Shown: piece by piece, positions 1 through 9,822 of the stretch
Numbering within the stretch: position 1 is the stretch's first letter
Layout: every line of letters begins with the position of its first letter
Source of the DNA: DATDPM01 sp963841995
GTDB taxonomy: Bacteria; Pseudomonadota; Alphaproteobacteria; DATDPM01
Length of the DNA stretch: 64,000 bases
Direction of reading: 5' to 3'
Assembly (NCBI GenBank): GCA_963841995.1
Contig: CAWJEX010000022.1
Location: 27,715 to 91,714, forward strand
Program-made: the position numbers and the translations under genes
Notes under the pieces: model-generated
What the model saw: the letters and a program-made list of their open reading frames with translations, nothing else
Told to the model about the DNA's origin: nothing
Database searches by the model: none

Positions 1-174
1 TCCCAAGTCATGACTCATCGGCGCGAGCCTAGACAATGAAAAGCTGCTCAAGCTCAGCTTCGAGGCTGGGGGAGAAAACGATGGTTCGTCAGACTTGATA
101 GCTGGCGAGGCTCCCACGGAGTTAGGGGGTCTATCCGATTTTTCGTACCAAGGCGTGACAGTTACATTCTTCGC

Positions 175-897
175 CTATTGCACCGTGATTGGAATACGGA
201 TATCGACGACGGAGGCAATCGGCTTGCCTTCCTTCAAGGCGGGGAAGAAGCGCCATTTCTTCAGTGTGTCGAGAAGGGCCTGGTTGAGCTGGAGCACCGG
301 CGTCGCCTCGATCAATTCCACATCGGCCGTGCCGTCGGCCCCGACATGGAAGCGCGCCACCGCAACAACATTCAGATTGCGCTGGCGAAGTTCGTCGGGG
401 ATTTCAGGCATCGGTTTATAAACCGCCCGCGCACTCATATAGCCGCCGCCCAATTCATGCTCGGTCGCTGGTGGGGTGGCGGGTGGTTGCGTAACCGGCG
501 CCACCGGAGGCGGCGTCTCGGCCTTCACCGACGGCGCGCTTTCTGGGATCGGTTCGGGCGGCGGATTGTTGACCGGCGGGGAAACGACCGGTTTCTCGGG
601 CGGTGGCTTTACGGGCTTAGGCTTGAGCTTCGGAATCTTTGCCGGCTTGGGCGGCGGCGGAACCTCGAGCGGTTTTGATTCGGGCGGCAAAACTTCGACC
701 GGCTTAACCGGTTCAGGTTCGCGAGGCGGCAATTCGAGTATGCTGACGATGACCGGCCGCGGGGGCGGTGCGAGCGGCGGCTGTTCGAGAGTAAGCCGAA
801 CGAATCCCAACAGCGCAGCAAAGGCGACGACGACCGCCAGGGGTCCAACCCAAGGCAGCCGCGCCCACGGACTATCGATGCGCCAGACTGCGGACAC
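175..897 (-). CDS. tonB: Energy transducer TonB
   Basis: TonB carries proton-motive-force energy from the inner-membrane ExbB/ExbD motor across the periplasm to an outer-membrane receptor. The 240-residue product has a short cytoplasmic start, one membrane anchor (about residues 15-33), a long Pro/Glu/Lys-rich periplasmic spacer (about 40-150) and a TonB C-terminal domain (about 158-240) with ARFHVGADGTADVE and LKKWRFFPA segments. It lies 6 bp behind exbD and is last in a minus-strand run receptor-exbB-exbD-tonB, so co-transcription is likely and the receptor is its probable partner. The substrate cannot be read from TonB itself. No disruption is seen. The first 174 bases of the window contain nothing I can support. 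Confidence 0.93.
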   Translation of the reverse strand: MSAVWRIDSPWARLPWVGPLAVVVAFAALLGFVRLTLEQPPLAPPPRPVIVSILELPPREPEPVKPVEVLPPESKPLEVPPPPKPAKIPKLKPKPVKPPPEKPVVSPPVNNPPPEPIPESAPSVKAETPPPVAPVTQPPATPPATEHELGGGYMSARAVYKPMPEIPDELRQRNLNVVAVARFHVGADGTADVELIEATPVLQLNQALLDTLKKWRFFPALKEGKPIASVVDIRIPITVQ

Positions 898-903
898 GGG
901 CGG

Positions 904-1305
904 TCAGTCCGGTTTGATGGCAAACATGAAATGCTCGGCGCCGGCTTCACGGGCGTGAAGCATCGCCTGGATGACGATTCCGTTCGGCGCCTGTTTGTCG
1001 GCGGACACGATGACGTCCGAATTTGGCCCCGACAGCATCGACTTCAGGGTCGGCGCCAGCGTGTCGAGCGTCACCGCAGTCTCGTTGAGGAGAAGGAGGC
1101 CGTCATGGGTCACCGTCAGGGTCACCGGCTGATGCGGCTGTAGGAGTTGCGTATGCCCTTCCGGCAGATCGACGCGTAAGGAATGCAGATTTTGCATCGC
1201 GAGCGAGGCCAACATGAACGTTGCCAGCAGAAAGAACATCACGTCGATCATCGGAATGATTTCGATGCGACCTCGCCGCGAGCTTCGTGAAAGACGCAAC
1301 TTCAT
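904..1305 (-). CDS. exbD: Biopolymer transport protein ExbD/TolR family
   Basis: This is the small proton-channel subunit that works with ExbB to energise TonB. The 133 residues have a basic cytoplasmic start, one transmembrane helix (about 18-38) and a periplasmic domain. The helix begins IIPMIDVMFFLLATFM; Asp21 is at the position of the protonatable Asp of ExbD/TolR proteins. Its start overlaps the exbB stop by 4 bases, which suggests translational coupling, and tonB follows after 6 bp. The neighbourhood (receptor, exbB, tonB) favours ExbD over TolR. Confidence 0.92.
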   Translation of the reverse strand: MKLRLSRSSRRGRIEIIPMIDVMFFLLATFMLASLAMQNLHSLRVDLPEGHTQLLQPHQPVTLTVTHDGLLLLNETAVTLDTLAPTLKSMLSGPNSDVIVSADKQAPNGIVIQAMLHAREAGAEHFMFAIKPD

Positions 1306-1949
1306 GCGGCACCTACTTCATGATCGAGGCGGATATGGTCAACGAGTCGCGTTCCGAGCCGCTCCATCTCGTCCATGAACTGCGCCTGCCGATTGGAAAA
1401 GAAATTGAAGGCGAAAAGCGCAATTAGCGCCACGAACAATCCGACGGCGGTGGCGATCAGGGCCTCGGCGACACCGCCGGTCACCCCGGCCGGGTCGACG
1501 AGCCCTTGCGCACCGAAGAGATGGAAGGCACGGATCATGCCGGTGATGGTGCCGAGCAAGCCAAGAAGGGGAGCTGCGGTGACGATGGTTTCCAGGACCC
1601 AGAGCCATCGGCGAAGCGCCTTTTCGATAAACGTCGCTTCGTCGGCGGCCCGCGATTCGACCCACCAGGGCGGTCGATCGCGGTTTTCCGCGATCACGTC
1701 GAAAAACCGTTTCATGTAATTTCGGCGGTCTATCGCGGCCAACCGATGTTCCAGATCCTGCCACTTGAAGCCGAATGTCTCCACCAAGCCGACGACCTCG
1801 CCCGGAAGCCGCGTGCGGGCAAGGTAGAGATAAGTCTTGTCGAGAATGATCGCGGTCGCGATCACTGCCAGCACGACCAACGGATAGATCATGACGCCGC
1901 CGACATTCAGCGCCGAAATAAGCTCGTTCAGATTCGTCATTGCTTGCAC
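1302..1949 (-). CDS. exbB: MotA/TolQ/ExbB proton channel family protein
   Basis: This is the main membrane subunit of the TonB-energising motor. The 215-residue product has a first membrane helix near residues 18-40, a cytoplasmic loop, and two further helices (about 118-140 and 162-188) in the conserved MotA/TolQ/ExbB block, with TAAPLLGLLGTITGMI and GVAEALIATAVGLFVA as family signatures. It lacks the long periplasmic N-terminal extension of some ExbBs. It starts 25 bp downstream of the receptor stop and overlaps exbD by 4 bases, so the four genes form one operon. Confidence 0.93.
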   Translation of the reverse strand: MQAMTNLNELISALNVGGVMIYPLVVLAVIATAIILDKTYLYLARTRLPGEVVGLVETFGFKWQDLEHRLAAIDRRNYMKRFFDVIAENRDRPPWWVESRAADEATFIEKALRRWLWVLETIVTAAPLLGLLGTITGMIRAFHLFGAQGLVDPAGVTGGVAEALIATAVGLFVALIALFAFNFFSNRQAQFMDEMERLGTRLVDHIRLDHEVGAA

Positions 1950-1974
1950 CCTCTGTTTAGAAATAAGGCGTTTT

Positions 1975-4363
1975 CTAGAACTCTTTCACGAGACCGGCGA
2001 AAAGGCCTATCCGCGGTCCGTATTGGGGCGCGAACACGCCAACGCCGGTTCCCGAGCGGATTTCATAGATCTCGTCGAAGGCGTTGATCAGGTTGAGCCT
2101 CGCCTCGATCGGCCCGCCCGGCGCGTTCTCGAAACGGCGCGAGACGCCGAGATTTACCTGGATATAAGGCGGGACGGTGCCGCCGTTGGGGATCCCGTCG
2201 GCATCTTGCCGCAGCCCCGAGCCATAAAGGAGATCGGCGCTGAGGCGGGTGCCGAGCCAATTGTAGGAAATGCCGCCCGAGGCCGTGACCCACTGGCTGT
2301 GGTCGGTATAGATGTAGTTGCTCGCGATATAGGCGAGGTCGGCGGGGCTGAAATTGAATTGCTGCGAAACGACCTGGGTGGCGCGCTCCCGGCCGTAGGA
2401 GAGATTGGCATAGGTCGACCAGTTGCCGAGATTGTAGCTGCCGCTGAACTCGACCCCGTAAACATTGGCGTGTGCGTAATTGAATACGGAGAGGATTATC
2501 GGGGCGCCGAACTGGCCCTCATCGATCAGATCGCTGGCGAGTTTGTAATAGCCGTCGACGCCTAGCTTCAGTCCGGGCAGGAAGACGCGGTCCGCGCCGA
2601 TATCGAAATAGTCGGCGCGCTCCGGCAGGATCGGCGAATCCAAGGGCGGCGCGGTCGACGTATAGCCCGCGGGATAGCCCGTCGTGCCGGCGAATTTGGC
2701 GATCGATTCTCCGGAAATCAGCTCCATCGCTGGCGGCGTGAAATAGCGCGAATAGCCGGCGTGAAACGTGGTGTCGTTCTCGGGCTTCCACACCGCGTTG
2801 ACGCGCGGGCTGAGCTGGCTGGCGTCTGTATAGGCATTTAGGACATCGAAGCGCGCGCCGTAATTGAGCGTCAGCGTCGGCGTGAGCTTCCATTCATCCT
2901 GCAAATAGGCGCTGTAGGTCCAGCCGGTCTTGCCGCCGCTATCGGCGATCGACGTTGGGCTGGTGCCGACGCTCGAACAGTCCGGGCTGAGGCAGGGAAA
3001 GACCAGCGAATTGGTATCGGAAGTGGCGCGTTCGGTGGTGACGAGCGCGCCGTAGCGCAGGGTGTGGGCGCCATCGGCACGATAGGTGCCATCGGCCTGA
3101 ATGCCCTCCGCGATGTCAGTGCGGGTCGCGTTCTGCGCGAGGCCGTAAAACATCAGATCGCCGACAGAGTCGGGCGTATAGGCGAGTTGGGAGTAACGTC
3201 CGAAGGTGGAAATCTGGAAATCGTAATCCTGGGTCGTTTGCAAATATGAGAGCGCCGCGTAATCGTTGGTCTCCTGCTGGTTCTCGTTGAGCAGCGCGGA
3301 ATCGAAAGTCGTCTGGCCGCCAAATTGGAAGGCGGGAGTTTGGCCGGGGTTGTCCGGAATCTGGAACGAGCCCTGATAGAGTCCCACGATCGCACTGATT
3401 TTGCTGCTGGGGTCGAGAATGTCCTCGAGATAGGCGAAGCCGTGACCCTGTTGAGTGGCGTCGTGAATCGCATGATAGGAGCCGGTCGGATTCTCGATGC
3501 CGATATCGTTTTGCAGGTAATCGCTGGCGACGTAATAATTGAAGCTGCCCGAGGAGGCGGCATATTCGGCGCTGGGTTGCAACCAGCCTTGGCTGCCGCC
3601 ATAGATGCCGGCCGAACCGCCAGGCTCGAACGCGCCCGACTTGGTTTGAATATCGACGATGCCGGTCGTCACCAGCCCATATTCCGCCGGCAGCGAGCCG
3701 GTGATGAGATCGATCGAGGAGGCGAAGCGCGAACTCAGTGCCTGGCCGAAAAAGCTGATGCCTTCCGGAAGGATCACGCCGTTGATGCGGTATTGGATGT
3801 TCGCGTGGTCGTTGCGGAGGTGAATTTGGCCGAAGGAATCCTGCGACACGCCCGGTGCCTGCAACAGGGTTTGATTGAGCGGAATGTTCTCGCCGCCGGG
3901 TTGATTTCTGGATCGCCTGGTCGGTCAGGGTATAGGTCGTGGCGCCGATGCGCGGTTCGATATTGCCGCGCGCCTCGTTGAGCTTCTGCGCGGTGATATT
4001 CAAATTCAGCGCCTGTTTTGCCGCCATCACCAGATCGGCTTTGGCGCCGGTCTTGTCTTGCAGGGTTACGATCGACACCGCAGGCTCGAAACCCTCTTTT
4101 TCGCCTTTCAGGGAGTAAACGCCGGGGGCGATGCCGGTGAATGCAAACGCTCCCTGCGGGTTGCTCGTGGTTTTGCCAATGGTTCGTCCGTCGGCCGCTT
4201 CTAATGCCAAACGGGCACCGTCTACGGGCCGATCCAAAGCATCCTTCACGTGTCCTTCGATGTGACCTACGGCCGGATTTTCAGCGGCGCGCGCGCAGCG
4301 CGGCAAAAACACCGCGACTGCCAGTAGCAATGCTACTGCCAAACGAATATTCCCCGACGTCAT
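1975..4363 (-). pseudogene. TonB-dependent outer-membrane receptor, +1 frameshift
   Basis: This is an outer-membrane beta-barrel receptor for TonB-driven uptake, about 795 codons in total. From 4363 the product has a signal peptide (cleavage near ARA-AENP), a carboxypeptidase-regulatory-like beta-sandwich domain (about 32-110; HIEGHVKDALDRPVDGARL) and a linker ending in LTDQAIQ. The frame then shifts, and the plug domain (NQPGGENIPLNQTLLQAPG onward, with YRINGVILPEG) and the full 22-strand-type barrel continue in the other frame to a C-terminal Phe. The break is one extra A in an AAA run at 3905-3907; removing it restores a perfect family sequence. The start has a GGAGGAACCG ribosome site directly upstream. 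First of the exbB-exbD-tonB operon. No cysteine or metal motif identifies the ligand. The single-base lesion may be a sequencing error, so the protein may be functional in the organism. Confidence 0.88.
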
Positions 4364-4463
4364 CGGTTCCTCCGATCATGATCCAAACCTGACGAGCCGC
4401 CCGCCCGCATGCACGCGATACCGCGTTGACGCGGAGCGAGCCGGCGTTGGCGTAGTCAAGGGA

Positions 4464-4797
4464 TCAGGCGATCGGAGGATCGCGGGGCGAGTAACCGATT
4501 GAGGATGGAAGGCCATCAATCTCGTGGCTGGCCGTAACAACGAAAGATACCGGCACGAAATCGGGCAGAGAGACTTCGAGGATCGGAGGAGCCGTGCCGC
4601 CGCCAAGACTTCTGAACCAGACAGCACTGGCCGTCGTTATGGGCGAAATGGCCGTCTTGGTCGTTGCTGGCGAGATGAAGCCAGCCATGGGCAAGCCCGA
4701 GGAGAAAGACAGCGAGCCACAAAACCGCCGTGTACCGGCGGTGCGGCGATTTGCAGCGCTCGCAAGTACATGAATGCCTATGGCTCTGTCGGCTCAT
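4464..4797 (-). pseudogene. DUF2946-like small membrane-linked protein, frameshifted
   Basis: A short protein encoded just upstream of the receptor on the same strand. The N-terminal part has a His/Cys-rich start (HRHSCTCERC), one membrane helix (AVLWLAVFLLGLAHGWLHL) and a QCC segment. A frame change near 4610-4630 (apparent +1) then joins a tail LPDFVPVSFVVTASHEIDG ending SPRDPPIA. A hydrophobic helix, His and Cys residues and an R-x-PP end are what DUF2946-type proteins beside TonB receptors usually show; that assignment is from memory of the family, not a search. The start is uncertain: an in-frame TTG at 4881 is also possible. It may be the first gene of the TonB operon. Confidence 0.45.
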
Positions 4798-4939
4798 TCG
4801 CGCCGCGTCATTGGCCGCTTTCTCCAAGCCCAGGCCGGCTTGTCGGTCCAATGTTATCGGACTGAGCTCAACCCGGGGCAAGCGATATTTTTAATGATGT
4901 GTACAAGGAGCATCATGCCCGTGGTGCGCTCTGATCAAA

Positions 4940-5077
4940 TTACCGAACCCACGCCAAACTCTTCGCTGCTGATCTCTTTCGGATCGCTTCGCTCACCGCC
5001 TTGCCTTGTGCCGTCAGCACATCTAATTGGCGCAGCTTCGCGACGATCTCTTCAGCTGTATGTCTTATCTTTGCCAT
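4940..5077 (-). pseudogene. IS3-family transposase OrfA remnant
   Basis: From the ATG at 5077 the frame reads MAKIRHTAEEIVAKLRQLDV then LTAQGKAVSEAIR, which is the start of the helix-turn-helix OrfA of IS3-family elements. After about 33 codons the similarity stops and the frame ends at 4940. No OrfB, DDE domain or terminal inverted repeat is visible nearby, so this is a decayed scrap. The rest of the gap between 4798 and 5320 holds no gene I can support. Confidence 0.7.
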
Positions 5078-5320
5078 TGATGTCCTCGTCCATAGTCAAA
5101 ACCATAATTCAGGGAGGACCACTTCTTGGCGGCAGATCAAAGGGACGTAATCGAGCAACTCGGCATGCGCCCAGCGCAGATGCCTGCGTTGGGTCATGGG
5201 CCGCGGTCAGGCGATGTCCGCGCTTGGTCAGCTCAACTACGCATAGTGGATATTCGACTTGTTGCCGATCAAGACCGTTCGGTGCCAAAAGCGGCCCCAC
5301 CGCAATAAGCAGAGCAGCTC

Positions 5321-6253
5321 CTATAGAGCTTTCCATCTGGCGTCCGGGTTGAAGGCTGTCATTTGCTTGGCGATCGTCGCCGTCTTTGGGCCGAGGTTCT
5401 TCTGATAGACGACGCCGTCCTGGTTGACGATGAATGTCATGACGCCCGAATCGCCGTACTTTGCCGGGAAAGCCACCAGCGCAAAACCGGCGATCATATG
5501 GCCGTTGACAACATAGTCCCGGGCGCCGTCATGGGCGGCCTCACCCTGCCGCTTCAGAATCCGATAGTAGTAGCCGTGATAGGGGACGTGCTTGCCGCTG
5601 GTATCATACCCTTCCGCGCTGGCGCGCGCGACCAGTGGTCCAAGAGGGCTTTCGTCCCCGCCCGGTTCTACTACCCAATACAGCCCATCATGCTTTCCTG
5701 AGGTGCTGAGGAATTTATGTGCGTATTCGGGCACCCCGCCGCCATCGCCTTTCTTCGCGGCATATTCACGCTGCGCGTCGACATAAGCGCGGCATACTTC
5801 AATCGTGTTAAGCTCATTGCGCCCGATTCGGCGGTCGAGGATAGCCTCGGCGCCTGCTTTGGTGTCGAAGCGCCAGGCATCGCCTTGCCTAACAATCGGG
5901 ATCGGGTAAGGCCAGTCGTGCTCGCCGATGACAAGAACTGCCTTGTCGTCGCCTTCCCTTTCGATCTTGTTTTGTTTGTCGTAAGCGGCGACGAATTTCC
6001 CGCGCCATTCCTTGTCGGCCACAGGATCACCGGAATAAATCAGTTTTTTGCCTTCGACGCCGAAGATGCTCTCAAGACTGTGCGTATCGCCGGAGCGATC
6101 CGCTGCGACGAGTTCGGCGACCGCTTGCTCGGGCGAAGCGAAGGTCTTCTGCTTGGTTTCGGCAGCGAATGCCGGCGCCGCGGCCAATGTGAAAATCGCT
6201 ACGCCGACCCCTAACAAGGTCCAGAGCTGTTTAAATTTTATGCGAATCATCAT
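5321..6253 (-). CDS. DUF2950 domain-containing exported protein
   Basis: A secreted or periplasmic protein of unknown function matching the DUF2950 family over its whole length (310 residues from the chosen start). A signal peptide occupies the first 30 residues or so (AAPAFA-AET). The body carries family-typical segments FASPEQAVAELVAADRSGD, YVDAQREYAAK, GYYYRILKRQG and VMTFIVNQDGVVYQKNLG. An upstream in-frame ATG at 6286 would add 11 charged residues before the signal peptide, so I prefer the MM at 6253/6250. It lies 29 bp downstream of a DUF3300 gene on the same strand; these two families are often neighbours, which suggests an operon and a shared envelope role. Confidence 0.85.
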   Translation of the reverse strand: MMIRIKFKQLWTLLGVGVAIFTLAAAPAFAAETKQKTFASPEQAVAELVAADRSGDTHSLESIFGVEGKKLIYSGDPVADKEWRGKFVAAYDKQNKIEREGDDKAVLVIGEHDWPYPIPIVRQGDAWRFDTKAGAEAILDRRIGRNELNTIEVCRAYVDAQREYAAKKGDGGGVPEYAHKFLSTSGKHDGLYWVVEPGGDESPLGPLVARASAEGYDTSGKHVPYHGYYYRILKRQGEAAHDGARDYVVNGHMIAGFALVAFPAKYGDSGVMTFIVNQDGVVYQKNLGPKTATIAKQMTAFNPDARWKAL

Positions 6254-6282
6254 GTCCTCACGCGATCTGTCTCGAATTAATC

Positions 6283-7570
6283 TCAATGCTGCGCACCGCT
6301 CGATCTCCCGCCGCCGCTACGCCCGCCGCCCGACGGCGCGCGGCCGCTAGGAGCAGGGGTAGACGGTGCGCGGCCCGCAAGTGCCGCGGACGGCACTGCC
6401 ATGGAGCTTCGGCTTGCTTGGCCACGTTGTTCGTGAACTTGTACATCGGATTTGGACGTTCCAAGGCCTTCGAATACGGGCGCTGCGGGACGCGCCGCTG
6501 CCGATGGACTGACCTGTGTGCCATGCACCTGCGCCGCGGGACGCGCTGCTACTGATGGACTGACCTGAGTGCCATGCGCCTGCGCCGCGGGACGCGCTGC
6601 TACTGATGGACTGACCTGAGTGCCATGCGCCTGCGCGCCGCGCTGCACTTGCGTGCCAGCCGGCTGTTCGAAACCACGGAACTCGCGGCTAGCGGCAGCC
6701 GGCCTGACCGGAGCTGCTTGGAATTGTGCACGAGTTCTCTGGAGTGGGATAGGCAACACCACGGCGGTGATTTGAATCGTGCTGCCAAGTGTCGCCCATT
6801 ATCGCCTGACGCCCACGGTGGTCGATATTGTACCTGTTGATGGCGTTGTACCTGTCGTGATCCCAGTGGACGAAATGATGGTCCCAATCCCACCATTCCC
6901 ATCCCCACAGCGCGCCGATAATGGCGAAGCCTAAGCCAAAATCGATCCCCGGATAGCACCCCGACAGCGGATAATAGAATGGAGGGAAAGCCGCATACGG
7001 CCATGGCCCGTAGACCAGCCCCGGATTGTAACAAGGGACATAGACTGTTTCGGGATTCGCTGGCTCGATCGTGACCGTTTGCCCCTGAGTTGAGATCACT
7101 TCTTGGGGGGTGGTGGAAAGGGTTCCCGCAGATTGTGCTTCTCGGCGTAGCCGCTGGACGGAATCCATGACGTCGTTCGGCTGCGCCAGGAAAGCGTTGC
7201 CAATTTTCTGTGTCCAATCGAGCTGGGTGTCCATCATTTTCAGAACTTGAGGAAAAGGGACCAGCGATTTGACGCTGGGATCCCAATCCTGCGGCTCGAG
7301 CGCGACAGCCAGCTGGTCGCCATGGAGCCCTGCATTCTTTGGGTCTTGCTCCCAACGGTCCGCTTGGACGATCTCGAAGGGATAGGTGGCGGCGGTTAGA
7401 ATTTGTGTCAGAAGCTGATCGGGATAGAGCGCGATGGGCGCCAAGAGCTGGTCAAGCTGTTCCGGCGAAAAGACAGGGGCAGGGGCTCCCTGCGGATAAG
7501 CCATGGTTGGGATATTCATGACGACGATGGCAAGAAAGCCGGCCATCATACGGATCAGGGTCGCCTTCAT
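6283..7570 (-). pseudogene. DUF3300 domain-containing exported protein, frameshifted
   Basis: An exported protein with a signal peptide (MNIPTMAYPQG region) followed by the DUF3300 domain (about residues 33-260): FSPEQLDQLLAPIALYPDQ, the pairs of Leu-rich segments, and a Tyr/Trp/Gly-rich stretch YVPCYNPGLVYGPWPY then GWEWWDWDHHFVHWDHDRYN. After VAYPTPENS the frame shifts by one extra base near 6733, and the tail continues as AQFQAAPVRPAAASREFRGF in the other frame. The tail contains three 17-residue repeats and a Gly/Arg/Ser-rich end (GGGRSGGGRSSG), typical of the low-complexity C-termini of this family. It precedes the DUF2950 gene. Function unknown; a surface or matrix role is only a guess. 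Confidence 0.78.
6480..6640 (-). repeat. Three 51-bp tandem repeats in the DUF3300 gene tail
   Basis: The block GACTGACCTG recurs at 6507, 6558 and 6609, exactly 51 bp apart. Each unit encodes HGTQVSPSVAARPAAQA with minor changes. Because the period is a multiple of three, copy-number change would keep the reading frame, so the tail can vary in length between strains. Confidence 0.9.
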
Positions 7571-8273
7571 GTCTTACCCTTTCCTCCTACTGTGCCGTCT
7601 ATCCAAGCGGCCACAACCGCAATCGCGGGCTGAAATTGAGACCAGCCATAATTTCAGGTAGTGCCCGGCAGCTATCAGATCAACCCTGTGGAATTACTTG
7701 TTTCCTAGGGTTGAGGCCGGCCCGCCCCGGCAATGAATCACTGTAGCCGTCCCACTTTGAAATCTGGACACCACCACCTGCTCTGAAACAATATCCATGC
7801 CACTCAGAAACACAATCGCTAACTCAGCTGTGGCCAAGCCGAAACAACGCTTGTATCGCTCTGAGCTGATGCTGGTTCCAAGGGCACCGAGATTAGCTGT
7901 CTCATGATGAAACCGGTGGGACACTTTCGGCGAAAAGCTTAGGGGGCGCATTGCCTTCGCCAAAGCAGCGGCCGCCACCCAATCCACTTAAAAACGCGAC
8001 CTCTGGGATTCTTCACGGACGACTTTGTAAGCTAGTTTCTCTGACGCGCACGTCGTCGCGAGATTGACGGTCGACTTAATGAGGCGTTACTGCACTTCGT
8101 TATTGCCCTTGAGCTCATTTTCGGAGAGCGACAATACCGCCATTGATCTCATGGTGATTTCTTCACACCTGGGGCTGAGGGAATATTGAACTGGAGCGAA
8201 TGCGGCCCGCATCGTGCGCCACGCGCATGCGTGTCGGTCGTGCGTGAGTAAAAGCCGTGGAGGATCACGCGCC
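7571..8273. other. Gene-poor stretch with one inverted R1 repeat end
   Basis: About 700 bp without a convincing gene. The only structure recognised is the inverted partial R1 repeat at 7868-7942. A 97-codon minus-strand frame at 7694-7987 runs through that repeat and has no family resemblance. Confidence 0.5.
7868..7942 (-). repeat. R1 dispersed repeat, copy H (inverted, right end only)
   Basis: Read on the minus strand, this matches the right end of R1 copy B and about 55 bp beyond it (plus-strand 17595-17688): the CTAAGNTTTTCGCCGAA then GTGTCCCACCG core, followed by a shared flank containing CAGCTAATCTCGGTGCC. It is the only copy in the opposite orientation and lacks the left half. Confidence 0.7.
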
Positions 8274-8910
8274 TCATCGGCTTTGCGGAGCCCGTAGCTC
8301 CACGAGCTTGTCCCCCAACGCTTCGATTAGGCCCGCCATGCGGCCACCGTGCTGCTGAATTGCGTTCGCGAACTCGTCGCGATGGCTGATGATCATGCTT
8401 ACGCCTTCGATCTTAACGTCCCGAATTTTCATCTTGCCGCCGATGCTCGCGACCGACCAATCGATTTTGGTCATTGGTCCGTCAGGTCGCGCGACGGTCG
8501 ATTTCGACGGTCATGATCTCCTCAGACTCCGGGCGTGCGCGGTCGACCCTGAAGGTTTCACCAGAATAGTGGCGGAATTGCAGCGCGTAGACCCAACTGA
8601 TGTAATCCTCGAATAGAGGAACGTAATCGGCCCTTTCCCGGTCTGTAGCCAGTGGCCAAAACCGCCCCAAGGCGCTGCGTGCGATGTAGGGAACGTCGAA
8701 GCCTTCGTCGAAAAGCTCCCGAAATCGGCCGACAAGCTCCTCGTCGCTGAGGCTAGGGGCGGTTAGCCTCACGATGGCGCGATGGCCGAACTCGTCGATG
8801 AATGCGGACGCGTCCTGTGGCGCTATGCCGCCCCCTTGTGCGGCGACGCCCCAGGAAACGACCACCAAGAGAAATACGGAAAGAATGCAACGTGGCGTCA
8901 CTATGGACAT
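8274..8910 (-). pseudogene. mlaC: MlaC/Ttg2D-family phospholipid-transport substrate-binding protein, frameshifted
   Basis: A periplasmic lipid-shuttle protein of the MlaC family. The N-terminal part has a signal peptide (LLVVVSWGVAAQG) and family segments FDVPYIARSALGRFWPLAT and FEDYISWVYALQFRHYSGE. It ends in EIDRRAT and a stop. One base out of frame, the sequence continues ARPDGPMTKIDWSVAS then KIRDVKIEGVSMIISHRDEF and ends normally, which is the conserved MlaC C-terminus. Removing one base near 8490 fuses the two halves into a standard-length protein. No mlaA, mlaD, mlaE or mlaF gene is next to it. The lesion may be real or a sequencing indel. Confidence 0.82.
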
Positions 8911-9049
8911 AGAAATCCAACCCCGCCAGTCACGAGACCATCACAGCTCGTTCGGAATCCCATCATCCCGCCGTTATTGTTCGTGCCGATGTCCATTCGC
9001 ACAATTGAGCCCCGACATCTTCGGCATAGGCCGATAACGGCGTTACGCT

Positions 9050-9352
9050 TCACTCCTCTCCTTGCCTCGGGCTCAAGGAATAGCCCTTTGCCCGCATGCA
9101 CTCGCCGAAGATGTCGGCTTCGCGCAGCGCTGTACCCGGCTCGATATTGCTATAGCGCTCGCCTCGCGCGGTGGGCACCAGAACGGACCGTCTCGTGGCA
9201 TCGAGAAAACTGTAACCGCGCGATTCCTCCTGACAGGCTTTGCGCGCATCCTCGATCTCCCCTGAACTCGCGCCTTCCTTGGACCATCGGTAAGCGGAAG
9301 TGCAGGCAGTGGCCGTGGCGGCCACGAGCAGAAAAAAGGCAATGCGATTCAT
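9050..9352 (-). CDS. Small lipoprotein of unknown function
   Basis: From the ATG at 9352 the product (100 residues) begins MNRIAFFLLVAATATACTSA, a lipoprotein signal peptide with Cys17 as the likely lipidated residue. An upstream in-frame ATG at 9400 would put 16 polar residues before the signal, so the internal start is preferred. The mature part is polar, contains three further Cys residues and a Y-S-N-I segment, and ends with an Asp/Cys region FGECMRAKGY that resembles many small proteobacterial lipoproteins. No function can be assigned. Confidence 0.7.
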   Translation of the reverse strand: MNRIAFFLLVAATATACTSAYRWSKEGASSGEIEDARKACQEESRGYSFLDATRRSVLVPTARGERYSNIEPGTALREADIFGECMRAKGYSLSPRQGEE

Positions 9353-9822
9353 GGAAGTCTTTTCGCTCCCCATGCGACATTCTGCATTGACTTGAATCAA
9401 GCTAAAGGGGCCGGAACCGTCTGCTGCTGGCTTGACGCCAATCGAGCACCTTGTGGTCCGGGCGATCGACGTTGATTGAAATTAAGGCGGTTGCCGCGCG
9501 AAGGAGTTGCCGATTCAACGATTCACAAAGGAAGGCGTGGAGCGGTGGGTTAACGTGTCAACGCCTTTCTTTGTGCCAGTGAGCTGACCGATTTTCTGTA
9601 CCAAGAGATGAGCGAGGTTACTACATTCCGCCGCGCCTAAAGTCTATCAACAGGTCGCACCTTGACCCTTTCCAGACCTTTCGGCTCGCGCACTCTCCTG
9701 TAAGATTGCCCCGGCCGCGTAGGCGGCTTCAACCGAGCAGGCCAGGTCAAGTTTGCAATCTGCGGCTCGAATAGAAGAGATTGCTGCGATACTATCGCTG
9801 CGATACTGACGTTTCTTTGAGT
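9353..9822. other. Gene-free stretch
   Basis: About 470 bp in which neither strand shows a frame with family resemblance or a good ribosome site. Nothing else recognised. Confidence 0.45.

Noticed and set aside
5109..5336. 75-codon minus-strand frame with VELTKRGHRLTAAHDPTQAS
   Set aside because: It looked faintly like a regulator fragment, but there is no recognisable family, start site or continuation.
7694..7987. 97-codon minus-strand frame
   Set aside because: It reads through an R1 repeat end; the similar translated SPKVSHR text at other R1 copies comes from the repeat, not from a protein.
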